Source: Prevotellaceae bacterium (GTDB taxonomy: Bacteria > Bacteroidota > Bacteroidia > Bacteroidales > UBA932). Taken from it: a stretch of DNA of 7,295 nt. Under the pieces are notes generated by a model. It worked only from the letters and a program-made list of their open reading frames with translations. It did not search any database and was not told where the DNA came from. Of the stretch, positions 1 to 6,195 are shown piece by piece. Every line of letters begins with the position of its first letter. Positions within the stretch are counted from its first letter, which is position 1. Where the stretch lies: NCBI GenBank assembly GCA_031259805.1, contig JAIRKX010000140.1, positions 1-7,295 on the forward strand. The letters run 5' to 3'. The position numbers and the translations under genes were made by a program.

Positions 1-3000
1 GGAGTTAAGGTCGGCACGGACGGAACAGCATGGACGGTAACGGTTATTGTAGTCGTATCGGATATACATTCATCGGCGCTAAAGGCCGTTACGGTAATGC
101 TGTGCATACCGGGAGTCAAGGTTACAGGCGTGGTATACTGCCCGCTCGTTATTACGGATACCGTTCCGTCTATCAACCACCGGTATTCAGCCGCATTAAT
201 GGATTCCGCTTTGAGCGTTACACTGTCGCCTTCGCAGAAGTCGAGACGGCCACTCGTCGTCCATACATTCGGTTTTGTCGGGCGGGGATTCACGACTACC
301 CGCACATCCTGCGTGAGGGCACAGCCGAAAGCGCTCAATGTATAGCGATACGTTACCGTAACCGGCACGTTGAGCATATTGATTAATACTTCAGAGACGT
401 CGCCCGAGCCGGCATTGGATGTCTGCCCGTTTGCATCAATAATGCCCGTAGCCGGCAGGCGTTGCCACAAGAGGGCTGCGTTCTGTGCGACGACAGTCGG
501 TGTGTAGGTGAATGTTTCGTGGCTGCAAATAGTCAGCGCCATGGAAGAGGTCAGGGACAGTTGAGGCTGCACTTTTACTATCAACTGCGCGGTGGTTTGG
601 CACCCTCCTAATGTCGTATATATTTCATAGGTAACTTCAACGGGCTGCGCAGTAGTATTGATCAGTATTTCCTGAACAGAGCCTGTACCCGACGCCGGCG
701 CGCCGTTGTTGATTCCAGGTATGCTCGCGCGCGACCATGACATGCCGGCGCCCTGCGGGATTGCCGGCTCGTAGCGATAGGTTTCGCCGGAGCAGATGGA
801 GTCGGGAATGATGCCGTATACCTGAATATCGTCAAGCCATAAAATATCCTTAAAATTGGACGTGTGCCGGAAGGCAATATAGACCGTCTGTCCGGCGTAG
901 GCGTCAAGAGCCACTTCATGGCTCGTCCATTCGGGTTCTTCGTCGGTGATGGTAACTAACAGGGTACCGCTGCTAAAATCGGATACATTCTGACCGGTAG
1001 TCGAAATATAAACTTCATAGCTTTCGCGATAGGCGAAGTCATTCGATCCGGCACGCCATGCCAGCCGCGCATTGATAGAAAGGTCAACAGCCGGCGTAAC
1101 TAACCACCTGTCTACCGGAAATGGCGGAGACAGTACATACGAATTACTCAGAGCGGCATTATTGCCGTCCAGCATGACGGTTACCTGCCATCTTTCGCCG
1201 TAGTCGGCAAAGATGCTGTATGGCCAGCCCTGTAACGCGGCTTCACTGGCTACCCATTGGCCATCGAGGTTATGCGTAACATAGTCGCTCCGGAGCGGCG
1301 GGTCAAAGTTTTCGTTGAAGAGTAAGACCTGCGTATTGGCAAGGCATTTGGTGGTTGTAGCGCGGGTATTGTCGGACGGTGTGGGGTCGCCGGTTGTATC
1401 GGCGGTGGCCGTAATCGTATGGCTGCCGGGCGCCGAGAGGTTCACCCTCTCAAAGACAATCACCCGTTCTTCCAGACTCCCCAGCGAAAGGGTTCGTTGG
1501 TAGTCGACACAATTGGCCGTCAGGGTAACGACAGCATTGTTTACGGGTTGCCCGCCTATATTCTTAACGGTTACCCTGACGGATTCGTTTTCGGTCAGGG
1601 TGCCGATAGGCGGAGCGGCGACGTTTGTAATGCGCAGGTCGCGCGCCGGCGGCACTACGCAGACGATGTCGGCTTCCCAGCCCGGGGCGGCGACGGCTCT
1701 GTTTTTACTAAAGACGAAGGTAAGCGCGCCGTCGGAGCTTTCGGAACGGAAGGTAAGCGGCATTTGTGCATTCATATCGCCGCACAGCGCGGCAATCAGA
1801 TGCGCAGGGTCGGCGACCGCACCGTCATATACATACAGGGTATCGCCTCCTGCCGCCACGATTATACCGTACCATTCCGGGCGGGTATAGCTGCCGGGCA
1901 GGCTTAGCGAAAGGCTGGTAAATATGGCCTGCATCCGTTCGTTGGAGGTTTCCGGGAAGAAGGTTATAGTTTGGAATTCCCTGTAGTGCGGATTCTGGCT
2001 GGCGGTATAATTGCCCGTACCGCCGTCGTCGTAGAATTTAAGGCCGCAGCCGGTAACCGGCGAGCCGGTGCCTATAGTGGCTGTTGTGTCGGTATTGACG
2101 ACTGTTTTCGTCAGGGTGTCGTTTTCGGCATAGCCATCGCCCGGAAGGGTTACGAATGCTTTTACCTGATACGACTGTACGGCCGACAGGTCGAGCGTAG
2201 CGGCGAAGGTATACTGGTAGGTGGCCGACGGCGCAATGTCTACTGTTATCGGTTCGGTCGCTATGAGCGCGCCGTCTAACGTTACGCCGACGGTCAGGCC
2301 GGAGGTTGACAGGATGGGTTGGACGCCTTTGTTCCTGATGATAATCGACACCGGCTCCTGTACGTTGAGGCTGGCGCCTGTTTCCGGTTTGACGATGGCT
2401 TCTACCGACGCATCAATGTCGAACAGTTGTTCAATCCGGATATTGTCGATTGACACCTGATGGGTGTAATTGCCTTCATACCGGAAGCCGATGTAGATGC
2501 GTTCTCCTGCGTAGGCGGTTATCGGTATTTTGACTTCTACCCATTCGTGGTGCGTTGGCGTACCGGCAGGTGTCCACAGTTGTGTCGTAAAATCGGTAGC
2601 GGCGTCATTGCCGGTGGTCGATACCCACACGCTGTTTTTTCCATAGACGGCTCCTCCAAATTCGTCTTCCGTGTGGTTTCGCGTCCAGAACGAGAGTTCA
2701 TACGAGCCGGCGGCGGGAAGCACGATTGGGGGCGTAACGAGCCAGTCGTTGTAATTTCCGTTGCCCCACATATGATGGGCTGCGCCTGTGCCGAATACAA
2801 ATTCCGGTTCTTCCGCTAACAGGACACGCCGCCAGAGGGTATTTCCGGCGCCCGGGTATTGTGCTGTCCAGCATGCGGGGAGGGCATAGCCCGTATTGGT
2901 TTCAAAGTCTTCGAGCCAGGGGAAGGTAAACACCGTGCCGCAAATCGACGAGGTAACCGTAGCGCTATTGCCGTCGCTATTGGCGCCATAGATTACATAG

Positions 3001-5306
3001 GTAGCCGAGGTCAGGGAGGTATTATCCGTCCACGACGCGGGCTGGCCGATAGCGGCGGTAGCGTCGTAGTTGTACACGATCGTACCGTTGCGCTCAATAT
3101 AAATATGCAGGTCTGTCAGCGGGGCGCCGGAGGCCGTGAGAGCGGGGTTAGTCCATGTCAGCTCGACCGTCGTCGGCGTGCGCTGCGTCGCTATAAAGGA
3201 CTCCGGCGCTGCCGGCGTATCGGGCAGTTTATAGATGGATATATCGTCGATAGCCCAACGGTGCGCATTATTCCCCTCGTACAAAAAGGCAAGGTAGATC
3301 GTTTGTCCGGCATAAGCCGATAAATTCAGTTTTACTTCATTGTAAATATTCACTACAATTTGAGGATCCGGCGTCCATATTTCAGTAAAATCGGCTGTAG
3401 AGGTGCCGCCGGTGGATATCAACAGACTGCTTTTGCCATACTGATAATAAGTAGGATCCATAAATCTTGTCCAGAACGATAGTTCATATATTCCTGTAGC
3501 CGGAATTTGCACAGGACGGGAAATAAGCGTGTCTTTTGTAGAAGAGAAATAGGAATGGTATGCCGCTCCTGTTCCGCTATGAACATCGTATCCTCCCGTC
3601 CGCGTCCATGTTGCACGGTTGCCGACATTCTGCCAGCAGGTGGGTGGAAAAGCAGCGCCTTCGAACCCTTCCGTCCACGGGAATACGGTAACCGGGTCGG
3701 CGCAGGTTTGCAGGGTGAAATTTGCGCCGGCGGCCATGCAGGATTGACCGACGCCATTGTTAGATGTAATAGTCCATGAGTATTGATCGGATGCGGGAGA
3801 CGAAATAGGAATGGTAACAGAACTACCGAAGATAGGGGGAGACGTGTAAAAAAGAGTACTATTGCGGAACAGCTCAATTTGATAGTATACCGCACTGCCT
3901 TCCCATGAGAATGTGGCCTCGCCTATACCCGGATTCACCTGCAGGCTGGAGGCATGGCCGCAATCGTCGGTGGCAAACAGCAGGCGGAGGGCCGCCGCAC
4001 CGTAGTCGACGGGCACCATCTCCAGCGTGTTGCTGGCAGTTGCTTTGGAGTACAATTTTTTGGTGGCGTTGCCGTCAAATACCAGCGGCGTGCTGCGGGT
4101 GGTTCCTTGGTGTGCATTTGTTGGCTGTTGGGCGATATAATCGCTCCGGGGGGTGTGGAGGGTGGGCTTTACGCCCACGCTCCTCCAGCCGGATCCGGCT
4201 GCGCCGGCCGCTTTCACGTTGCCGGTTCGCTCTACTACCGGCGCAGTTTCGACGGTCGTAGCGTTCGTCAGGCGGTAGACCGCTATGGTGTATGTTGTCG
4301 CTGAGTTGGCCGTTCCCAGCGCCACCATCGCGGCCTTGAGCGTATCGGGGGCGGTCAGGTGGTAGACAACACCCTGCATGTAGCCCGACACGGAGGATAG
4401 AGGGATATACGTAAAGTTTGCAATACTGTCCAGCGCATAGAGGTTGCGGGTGCCTGTAAAGACGTACTCAAAGGCATTGAATCTTTCATCATCTTCCGTG
4501 CCGTCGGCGGTAACGGTGGCTGTAACGGTGTTAGCGCCTTCGACAACGGTAATGGGCAAGGTCATTTCGCTCGTAGTAGCGCCCGTATCCAGCGTAGCTA
4601 CCGGCGTCGACGATCCCTGCGGGATGCCGTTTACGGTAGCCGACAGGATGACGTTGGTGCGGGCGGCGATGCCCACATTCTGCGCCTTAGCCGCAACGGA
4701 CGTAAGCTGCGACACGGGGATGTTCGAATAGGGAACGGTCGGGTAGACCGGCAGTATCTTCAATGCATTGGCTGACGGCGTCACCACCTTTACGTCGTCA
4801 ATCACCCACACGTGGGCGCCAGTTCCCTGATACCTGAATGCAATATAAATCGTATCCTCGGCGTAATCCGACAGGTCGATTATCACCTCCTCCCATGTAT
4901 TTCCGATTACGGGCTGAGGCGTCCATATTTCGGTAAAATCGGCGGGATCGGCGCTGGTTGTGGAAATACACACACTGCTTCGACCATTACCCTGAAAATA
5001 ATAAGTCACGTCTCTCGTCATAGTCCAGAACGACAGTTCAGCGCCGGCCGCGGGAATTACAAGGCGTTTGGTAATTAAATAGTCGATGCCGGTGGCTCCA
5101 CTAAAATTTCGGAAGGCTGACTGTGCGCCCGAATGGCGATACGTATAATTTATAGACCAATTTGTCGTACCAGTTGTTGCAACTCTTGTCCATCCGTCGG
5201 GCGGAACAGCGCCTTCAAAGCCTTCATTCAGTAAAACGGTTTGCGCCTGCAGCGCCGTAATGGCGGCAATGCAGACCAGCATAGTAGTTAGTAGTTTCTT
5301 TATCAT
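1..5306 (-). CDS. Very large secreted multidomain adhesin-like protein (probable T9SS cargo), 3' end outside window
   Basis: I read this frame codon by codon from the ATG at 5306-5304 to the window edge: 1768 codons with no stop. The ATG is the first in frame after an in-frame stop at 5465-5463. Residues 1-21 are a signal peptide (MIKKLL, hydrophobic core, ALQA before Gln22). Domains by approximate residue: choice-of-anchor J 22-177; CARDB-like 190-275; a beta-rich module 282-440; fibronectin-III-like 446-536; choice-of-anchor J 540-691; fibronectin III 694-788; choice-of-anchor J 795-959; CARDB-like 963-1071; CUB-like 1087-1217; CARDB-like 1220-1321; choice-of-anchor J 1328-1497; PKD-like 1502-1581 and 1591-1674; Ig-like 1683-1760. 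Such arrays are known from Bacteroidota surface and secreted proteins, including gingipain/HagA-type adhesins. No protease or glycosidase domain is visible, so the role is inferred to be adhesion or matrix binding. The C-terminal sorting domain expected for T9SS would lie beyond position 1. Export by T9SS is therefore inferred. Confidence 0.95.
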   Translation of the reverse strand, partial: MIKKLLTTMLVCIAAITALQAQTVLLNEGFEGAVPPDGWTRVATTGTTNWSINYTYRHSGAQSAFRNFSGATGIDYLITKRLVIPAAGAELSFWTMTRDVTYYFQGNGRSSVCISTTSADPADFTEIWTPQPVIGNTWEEVIIDLSDYAEDTIYIAFRYQGTGAHVWVIDDVKVVTPSANALKILPVYPTVPYSNIPVSQLTSVAAKAQNVGIAARTNVILSATVNGIPQGSSTPVATLDTGATTSEMTLPITVVEGANTVTATVTADGTEDDERFNAFEYVFTGTRNLYALDSIANFTYIPLSSVSGYMQGVVYHLTAPDTLKAAMVALGTANSATTYTIAVYRLTNATTVETAPVVERTGNVKAAGAAGSGWRSVGVKPTLHTPRSDYIAQQPTNAHQGTTRSTPLVFDGNATKKLYSKATASNTLEMVPVDYGAAALRLLFATDDCGHASSLQVNPGIGEATFSWEGSAVYYQIELFRNSTLFYTSPPIFGSSVTIPISSPASDQYSWTITSNNGVGQSCMAAGANFTLQTCADPVTVFPWTEGFEGAAFPPTCWQNVGNRATWTRTGGYDVHSGTGAAYHSYFSSTKDTLISRPVQIPATGIYELSFWTRFMDPTYYQYGKSSLLISTGGTSTADFTEIWTPDPQIVVNIYNEVKLNLSAYAGQTIYLAFLYEGNNAHRWAIDDISIYKLPDTPAAPESFIATQRTPTTVELTWTNPALTASGAPLTDLHIYIERNGTIVYNYDATAAIGQPASWTDNTSLTSATYVIYGANSDGNSATVTSSICGTVFTFPWLEDFETNTGYALPACWTAQYPGAGNTLWRRVLLAEEPEFVFGTGAAHHMWGNGNYNDWLVTPPIVLPAAGSYELSFWTRNHTEDEFGGAVYGKNSVWVSTTGNDAATDFTTQLWTPAGTPTHHEWVEVKIPITAYAGERIYIGFRYEGNYTHQVSIDNIRIEQLFDIDASVEAIVKPETGASLNVQEPVSIIIRNKGVQPILSTSGLTVGVTLDGALIATEPITVDIAPSATYQYTFAATLDLSAVQSYQVKAFVTLPGDGYAENDTLTKTVVNTDTTATIGTGSPVTGCGLKFYDDGGTGNYTASQNPHYREFQTITFFPETSNERMQAIFTSLSLSLPGSYTRPEWYGIIVAAGGDTLYVYDGAVADPAHLIAALCGDMNAQMPLTFRSESSDGALTFVFSKNRAVAAPGWEADIVCVVPPARDLRITNVAAPPIGTLTENESVRVTVKNIGGQPVNNAVVTLTANCVDYQRTLSLGSLEERVIVFERVNLSAPGSHTITATADTTGDPTPSDNTRATTTKCLANTQVLLFNENFDPPLRSDYVTHNLDGQWVASEAALQGWPYSIFADYGERWQVTVMLDGNNAALSNSYVLSPPFPVDRWLVTPAVDLSINARLAWRAGSNDFAYRESYEVYISTTGQNVSDFSSGTLLVTITDEEPEWTSHEVALDAYAGQTVYIAFRHTSNFKDILWLDDIQVYGIIPDSICSGETYRYEPAIPQGAGMSWSRASIPGINNGAPASGTGSVQEILINTTAQPVEVTYEIYTTLGGCQTTAQLIVKVQPQLSLTSSMALTICSHETFTYTPTVVAQNAALLWQRLPATGIIDANGQTSNAGSGDVSEVLINMLNVPVTVTYRYTLSAFGCALTQDVRVVVNPRPTKPNVWTTSGRLDFCEGDSVTLKAESINAAEYRWLIDGTVSVITSGQYTTPVTLTPGMHSITVTAFSADECISDTTTITVTVHAVPSVPTLT
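285..803 (-). repeat. Two tandem PKD-like domains in the adhesin
   Basis: Residues about 1502-1581 and 1591-1674. Both open with a cysteine motif (SICSGETYRY and TICSHETFTY), have a central tryptophan strand (MSWSR and LLWQR), a Gly/Ser-rich turn, an EILINTTAQP / EVLINMLNVP strand, VTYEIYTT / VTYRYTLS, a second cysteine (GGC / FGC), and a closing VKVQP / VVVNP. They are clear duplicates of each other. An Ig-like domain opening with DFCEGDSVTL (Cys1691) follows and continues to the window edge. PKD-like stretches of this kind often occur as long repeats near the C-terminus of Bacteroidota surface proteins. Confidence 0.75.
816..1325 (-). repeat. Choice-of-anchor J domain, copy 4 (divergent)
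   Basis: Residues about 1328-1497. It starts with LLFNENFDPP and ends with DILWLDDIQVYG. Internal landmarks are DRWLVTPAVDL, ARLAWRAGSND, YEVYISTTGQ and YAGQTVYIAFRH. It is longer and more divergent than copies 1-3. It lacks the FPW entry motif and has LAWRA where the others have LSFWT. Confidence 0.8.
1656..2048 (-). other. CUB-like domain within the adhesin
   Basis: Residues about 1087-1217. CUB hallmarks are seen in order: Cys1087, then FYDDGGTGNYT, an REFQTITFFP strand, DTLYVYDG, Cys1175 before GDM, ALTFVFSKN, and APGWEADIVC ending at Cys1216. The acidic FYDDGG and VYDG loops sit where calcium-binding residues occur in the wider CUB family. Calcium binding here is an inference. The domain is flanked by CARDB-like modules on both sides. 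Confidence 0.7.
2430..2924 (-). repeat. Choice-of-anchor J domain, copy 3
   Basis: Residues about 795-959. It starts with FPWLEDFE and PACW, followed by DWLVTPPI, YELSFWTRN, VSTTGND, YAGERIYIGFRYEG and a closing VSIDNIRIE. Asn replaces the second Asp of the usual IDD ending. A CARDB-like module (963-1071, with IIIRNKG) follows directly. Confidence 0.85.
3234..3689 (-). repeat. Choice-of-anchor J domain, copy 2
   Basis: Residues about 540-691. It starts with FPWTEGFEG and PPTCW, continues with YELSFWTRF, DFTEIWTP and YAGQTIYLAFLYEG, and ends at WAIDDISIY. A fibronectin-III-like module with Cys449 precedes it (446-536) and another follows (694-788, containing VELTWTNP). Confidence 0.85.
4132..4211. 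repeat. Cluster of palindromes inside the adhesin gene (possible small inserted repeat)
   Basis: Three dyads follow one another. GCGAT-ATA-ATCGC lies at 4132-4144. An inverted repeat at 4157-4183 has 11-bp arms (GGAGGGTGGGC / GCCCACGCTCC), one G:G mismatch and a TTTAC loop. A perfect 14-bp palindrome, AGCCGGATCCGGCT, lies at 4187-4200. GC-rich sequence with a GCCGGC core continues to 4211. The block encodes residues about 366-392, rich in Ala, Gly, Pro and Arg, between beta-rich stretches, and the frame stays open. It resembles mobile palindromic elements that can insert in frame, but I do not recognise a named family. Confidence 0.5.
4776..5243 (-). repeat. Choice-of-anchor J (cleaved-adhesin-like) domain, copy 1
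   Basis: Residues about 22-177 of the adhesin. Family hallmarks are visible in order: NEGFEG near the start, PDGWT, a LSFWT strand, an ISTTS loop followed by DFTEIWTP, a YAEDTIYIAFRY strand, and a closing WVIDDVKV. This is the first module after the signal peptide. It is closest to copy 2, sharing the SADPADFTEIWTP / STADFTEIWTP region almost unchanged. Confidence 0.85.
4919..4943. repeat. Near-identical DNA segment shared by anchor J copies 1 and 2
   Basis: These 25 bases differ from 3371-3395 at one position only. Both encode the FTEIWT core of a choice-of-anchor J domain. Most of the rest of the two domains has diverged clearly at the DNA level, so this short block is conserved more than its surroundings. 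Confidence 0.75.
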
Positions 5307-5420
5307 AGCAGGTTTATTGAATATAAATAAATAATAATTTTTGATTATAATTAAAAAACGTACAAATATACATCTTTTTTTGAATATTTGCTTTAAAGTA
5401 TTTTTTTTATGTCCCCATCG
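5307..5420. other. AT-rich leader of the adhesin gene
   Basis: Between the adhesin ATG and the hairpin array the sequence is strongly AT-rich, with T-runs on the plus strand at 5375-5381 and 5401-5408 and an A-run at 5353-5358. It holds the predicted promoter and a 5' untranslated leader of about 50 nt. There is no Shine-Dalgarno-like motif before the ATG, only A/T-rich sequence, which is usual in Bacteroidota. No gene or convincing intrinsic terminator is seen. Confidence 0.6.
5363..5370 (-). promoter_or_regulatory. Predicted Bacteroidota -7 element of the adhesin gene
   Basis: On the minus strand this reads TATATTTG, an exact match to the Bacteroidota sigma-ABfr -7 consensus TAnnTTTG. A start of transcription near 5356 would give a leader of about 50 nt before the ATG. 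The -33 region (about 5388-5396) has no TTTG and only A/T-rich sequence, so the promoter is either weak or helped by an activator. It lies downstream of the hairpin array with respect to transcription. Confidence 0.45.
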
Positions 5421-5699
5421 TTTAGAATCTAAATAGTCGGAATCGGAGTGTATTCCGAATATTTAAGTGTTAAATGTTCGGAATCGGGGTGTATTCCGAA
5501 TATTTAAGTGTGAAATAGTCGGAGTTACGGGTTGATTCTGTCTATTTAGAATCTAAATAGTCGGAGTTACGGGTTGATTCTGTCTATTTAGAATCTAAAT
5601 AGTCGGAGTCAGGGTGTGATTCCGACTATTTAAGTGTGAAATGTTCGGAATCGGGGTGTATTCCGAACTTTTGACGGTTAAAAGTTCAGAATCGGGGGT
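5421..5699. repeat. Tandem array of 40-42 bp hairpin-forming repeats
   Basis: Six full units: 5435-5475, 5476-5516, 5517-5558, 5559-5600, 5601-5642 and 5643-5682. A partial unit (5683 to about 5699) lies just before the pyrI stop codon. Units 3 and 4 are identical. Each unit is centred on an inverted repeat. In unit 2 the arms 5470-5484 and 5493-5507 pair with one G:T. In unit 5 the arms 5596-5610 and 5618-5632 pair with one G:T. In unit 6 the arms 5639-5651 and 5660-5672 pair with one T:T mismatch. Loops are CGGAGTGT, CGGGGTGT or AGGGTGT. The linkers are palindromic too: TTTAGAATCTAAA (5421-5433, 5545-5557 and 5587-5599), ATTTAAGTGTTAAAT (5461-5475), and GAACTTTT with AAAAGTTC (5665-5687). 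No open frame of interest lies here. The function is unknown. Confidence 0.9.
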
Positions 5700-5704
5700 A
5701 CCTC

Positions 5705-6166
5705 TTACCGGATAATCTTCAGTGCGCGGCTATCGGTTACTTTTTCGCAATAGCGGCAGGTGAGGAGGATTCCGTGCTCGTTCGTATGGGTGGTGAAGCG
5801 GGTGGGGATGGGCTGGTGGTTGGTTACGCATTGCGGATTGACGCATTTGGCAATGCCGGTAAGGGTTTCGGGGATGGAGACGCGGCGTTTTTCCACGACT
5901 TGGTAATCGCGGATGATATTCAGTTTCGCTTGCGGAGCGATGAGGGCAATGCGGTTGATGTCGTCGTCTTCAAAAAAACAGTCGGCGATTTTGATGATGG
6001 CTTTCGTGCCTAATTTTTTACTTTCGAGGTTCATGCCGAATGTAAGCTGGTTGGTGTAGCCGGCCAATCCCAAAATTTCGATGACCTTGAAGAGTTGGTT
6101 CGACGGTACATGGTCAATCACTGTGCCGTTTTTGATGGCTGTTACTTTAAATTCTTTCTTTTCCAT
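5705..6166 (-). CDS. pyrI: Aspartate carbamoyltransferase regulatory subunit
   Basis: This is the regulatory chain of aspartate transcarbamoylase. It binds nucleotide effectors and docks to PyrB catalytic trimers through a zinc domain (cytoplasmic). With the start at 6166 the protein has 153 residues, the usual length. The N-terminal allosteric domain shows IKNGTVIDHVPS (11-22), NLESKKLG (46-53) and the conserved IIKIAD (57-62), followed by IALIAPQAKLNIIRDYQVV (73-91). The zinc domain has the complete Cys set C108-x4-C113-x23-C137-x2-C140, ending CRYCEK. An upstream in-frame ATG at 6205 would add 13 residues (MRLTTATNKTHRI) and overlap the end of pyrB. I prefer 6166 because MEKKEFKVTAIKNG matches the start of the family. 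The gene follows pyrB by 29 nt in the same operon. It ends about 5 nt from the partial repeat unit, with no clear terminator of its own. Confidence 0.97.
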   Translation of the reverse strand: MEKKEFKVTAIKNGTVIDHVPSNQLFKVIEILGLAGYTNQLTFGMNLESKKLGTKAIIKIADCFFEDDDINRIALIAPQAKLNIIRDYQVVEKRRVSIPETLTGIAKCVNPQCVTNHQPIPTRFTTHTNEHGILLTCRYCEKVTDSRALKIIR

Positions 6167-6195
6167 AATGCGGTGTGTTTTGTTCGTAGCCGTCG

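Noticed and set aside
1286..1297. 12-bp palindrome CGCTCCGGAGCG in the adhesin
   Set aside because: Short and isolated inside GC-rich coding sequence; it can arise by chance.
1419..3323. Several plus-strand open frames of 79-162 codons (for example 1419-1907 and 2859-3323)
   Set aside because: All are antisense to the continuous adhesin frame, with Arg/Gly-rich, patternless products.
3419..3895. Minus-strand open frame of 158 codons
   Set aside because: It lies inside the adhesin gene in another frame, and its product shows no domain pattern; it is a shadow of the long coding frame.
5244..5306. Lipoprotein signal in the adhesin (Cys12)
   Set aside because: Cys12 lies in the middle of the hydrophobic core without a proper lipobox; cleavage after ALQA at residue 21 fits a type I signal peptide.
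5382..5390. Plus-strand promoter element AATATTTG
   Set aside because: It differs from TAnnTTTG at the first position, has no -33 partner, and leads into no gene on the plus strand.
5643..5687. Intrinsic terminator of the pyr operon
   Set aside because: Stems are strong, but no T-run follows any of them on the minus (transcribed) strand.
5421..5699. CRISPR array
   Set aside because: The units follow each other directly and the whole unit repeats; there are no unique spacers between constant repeats, and no cas gene is present.
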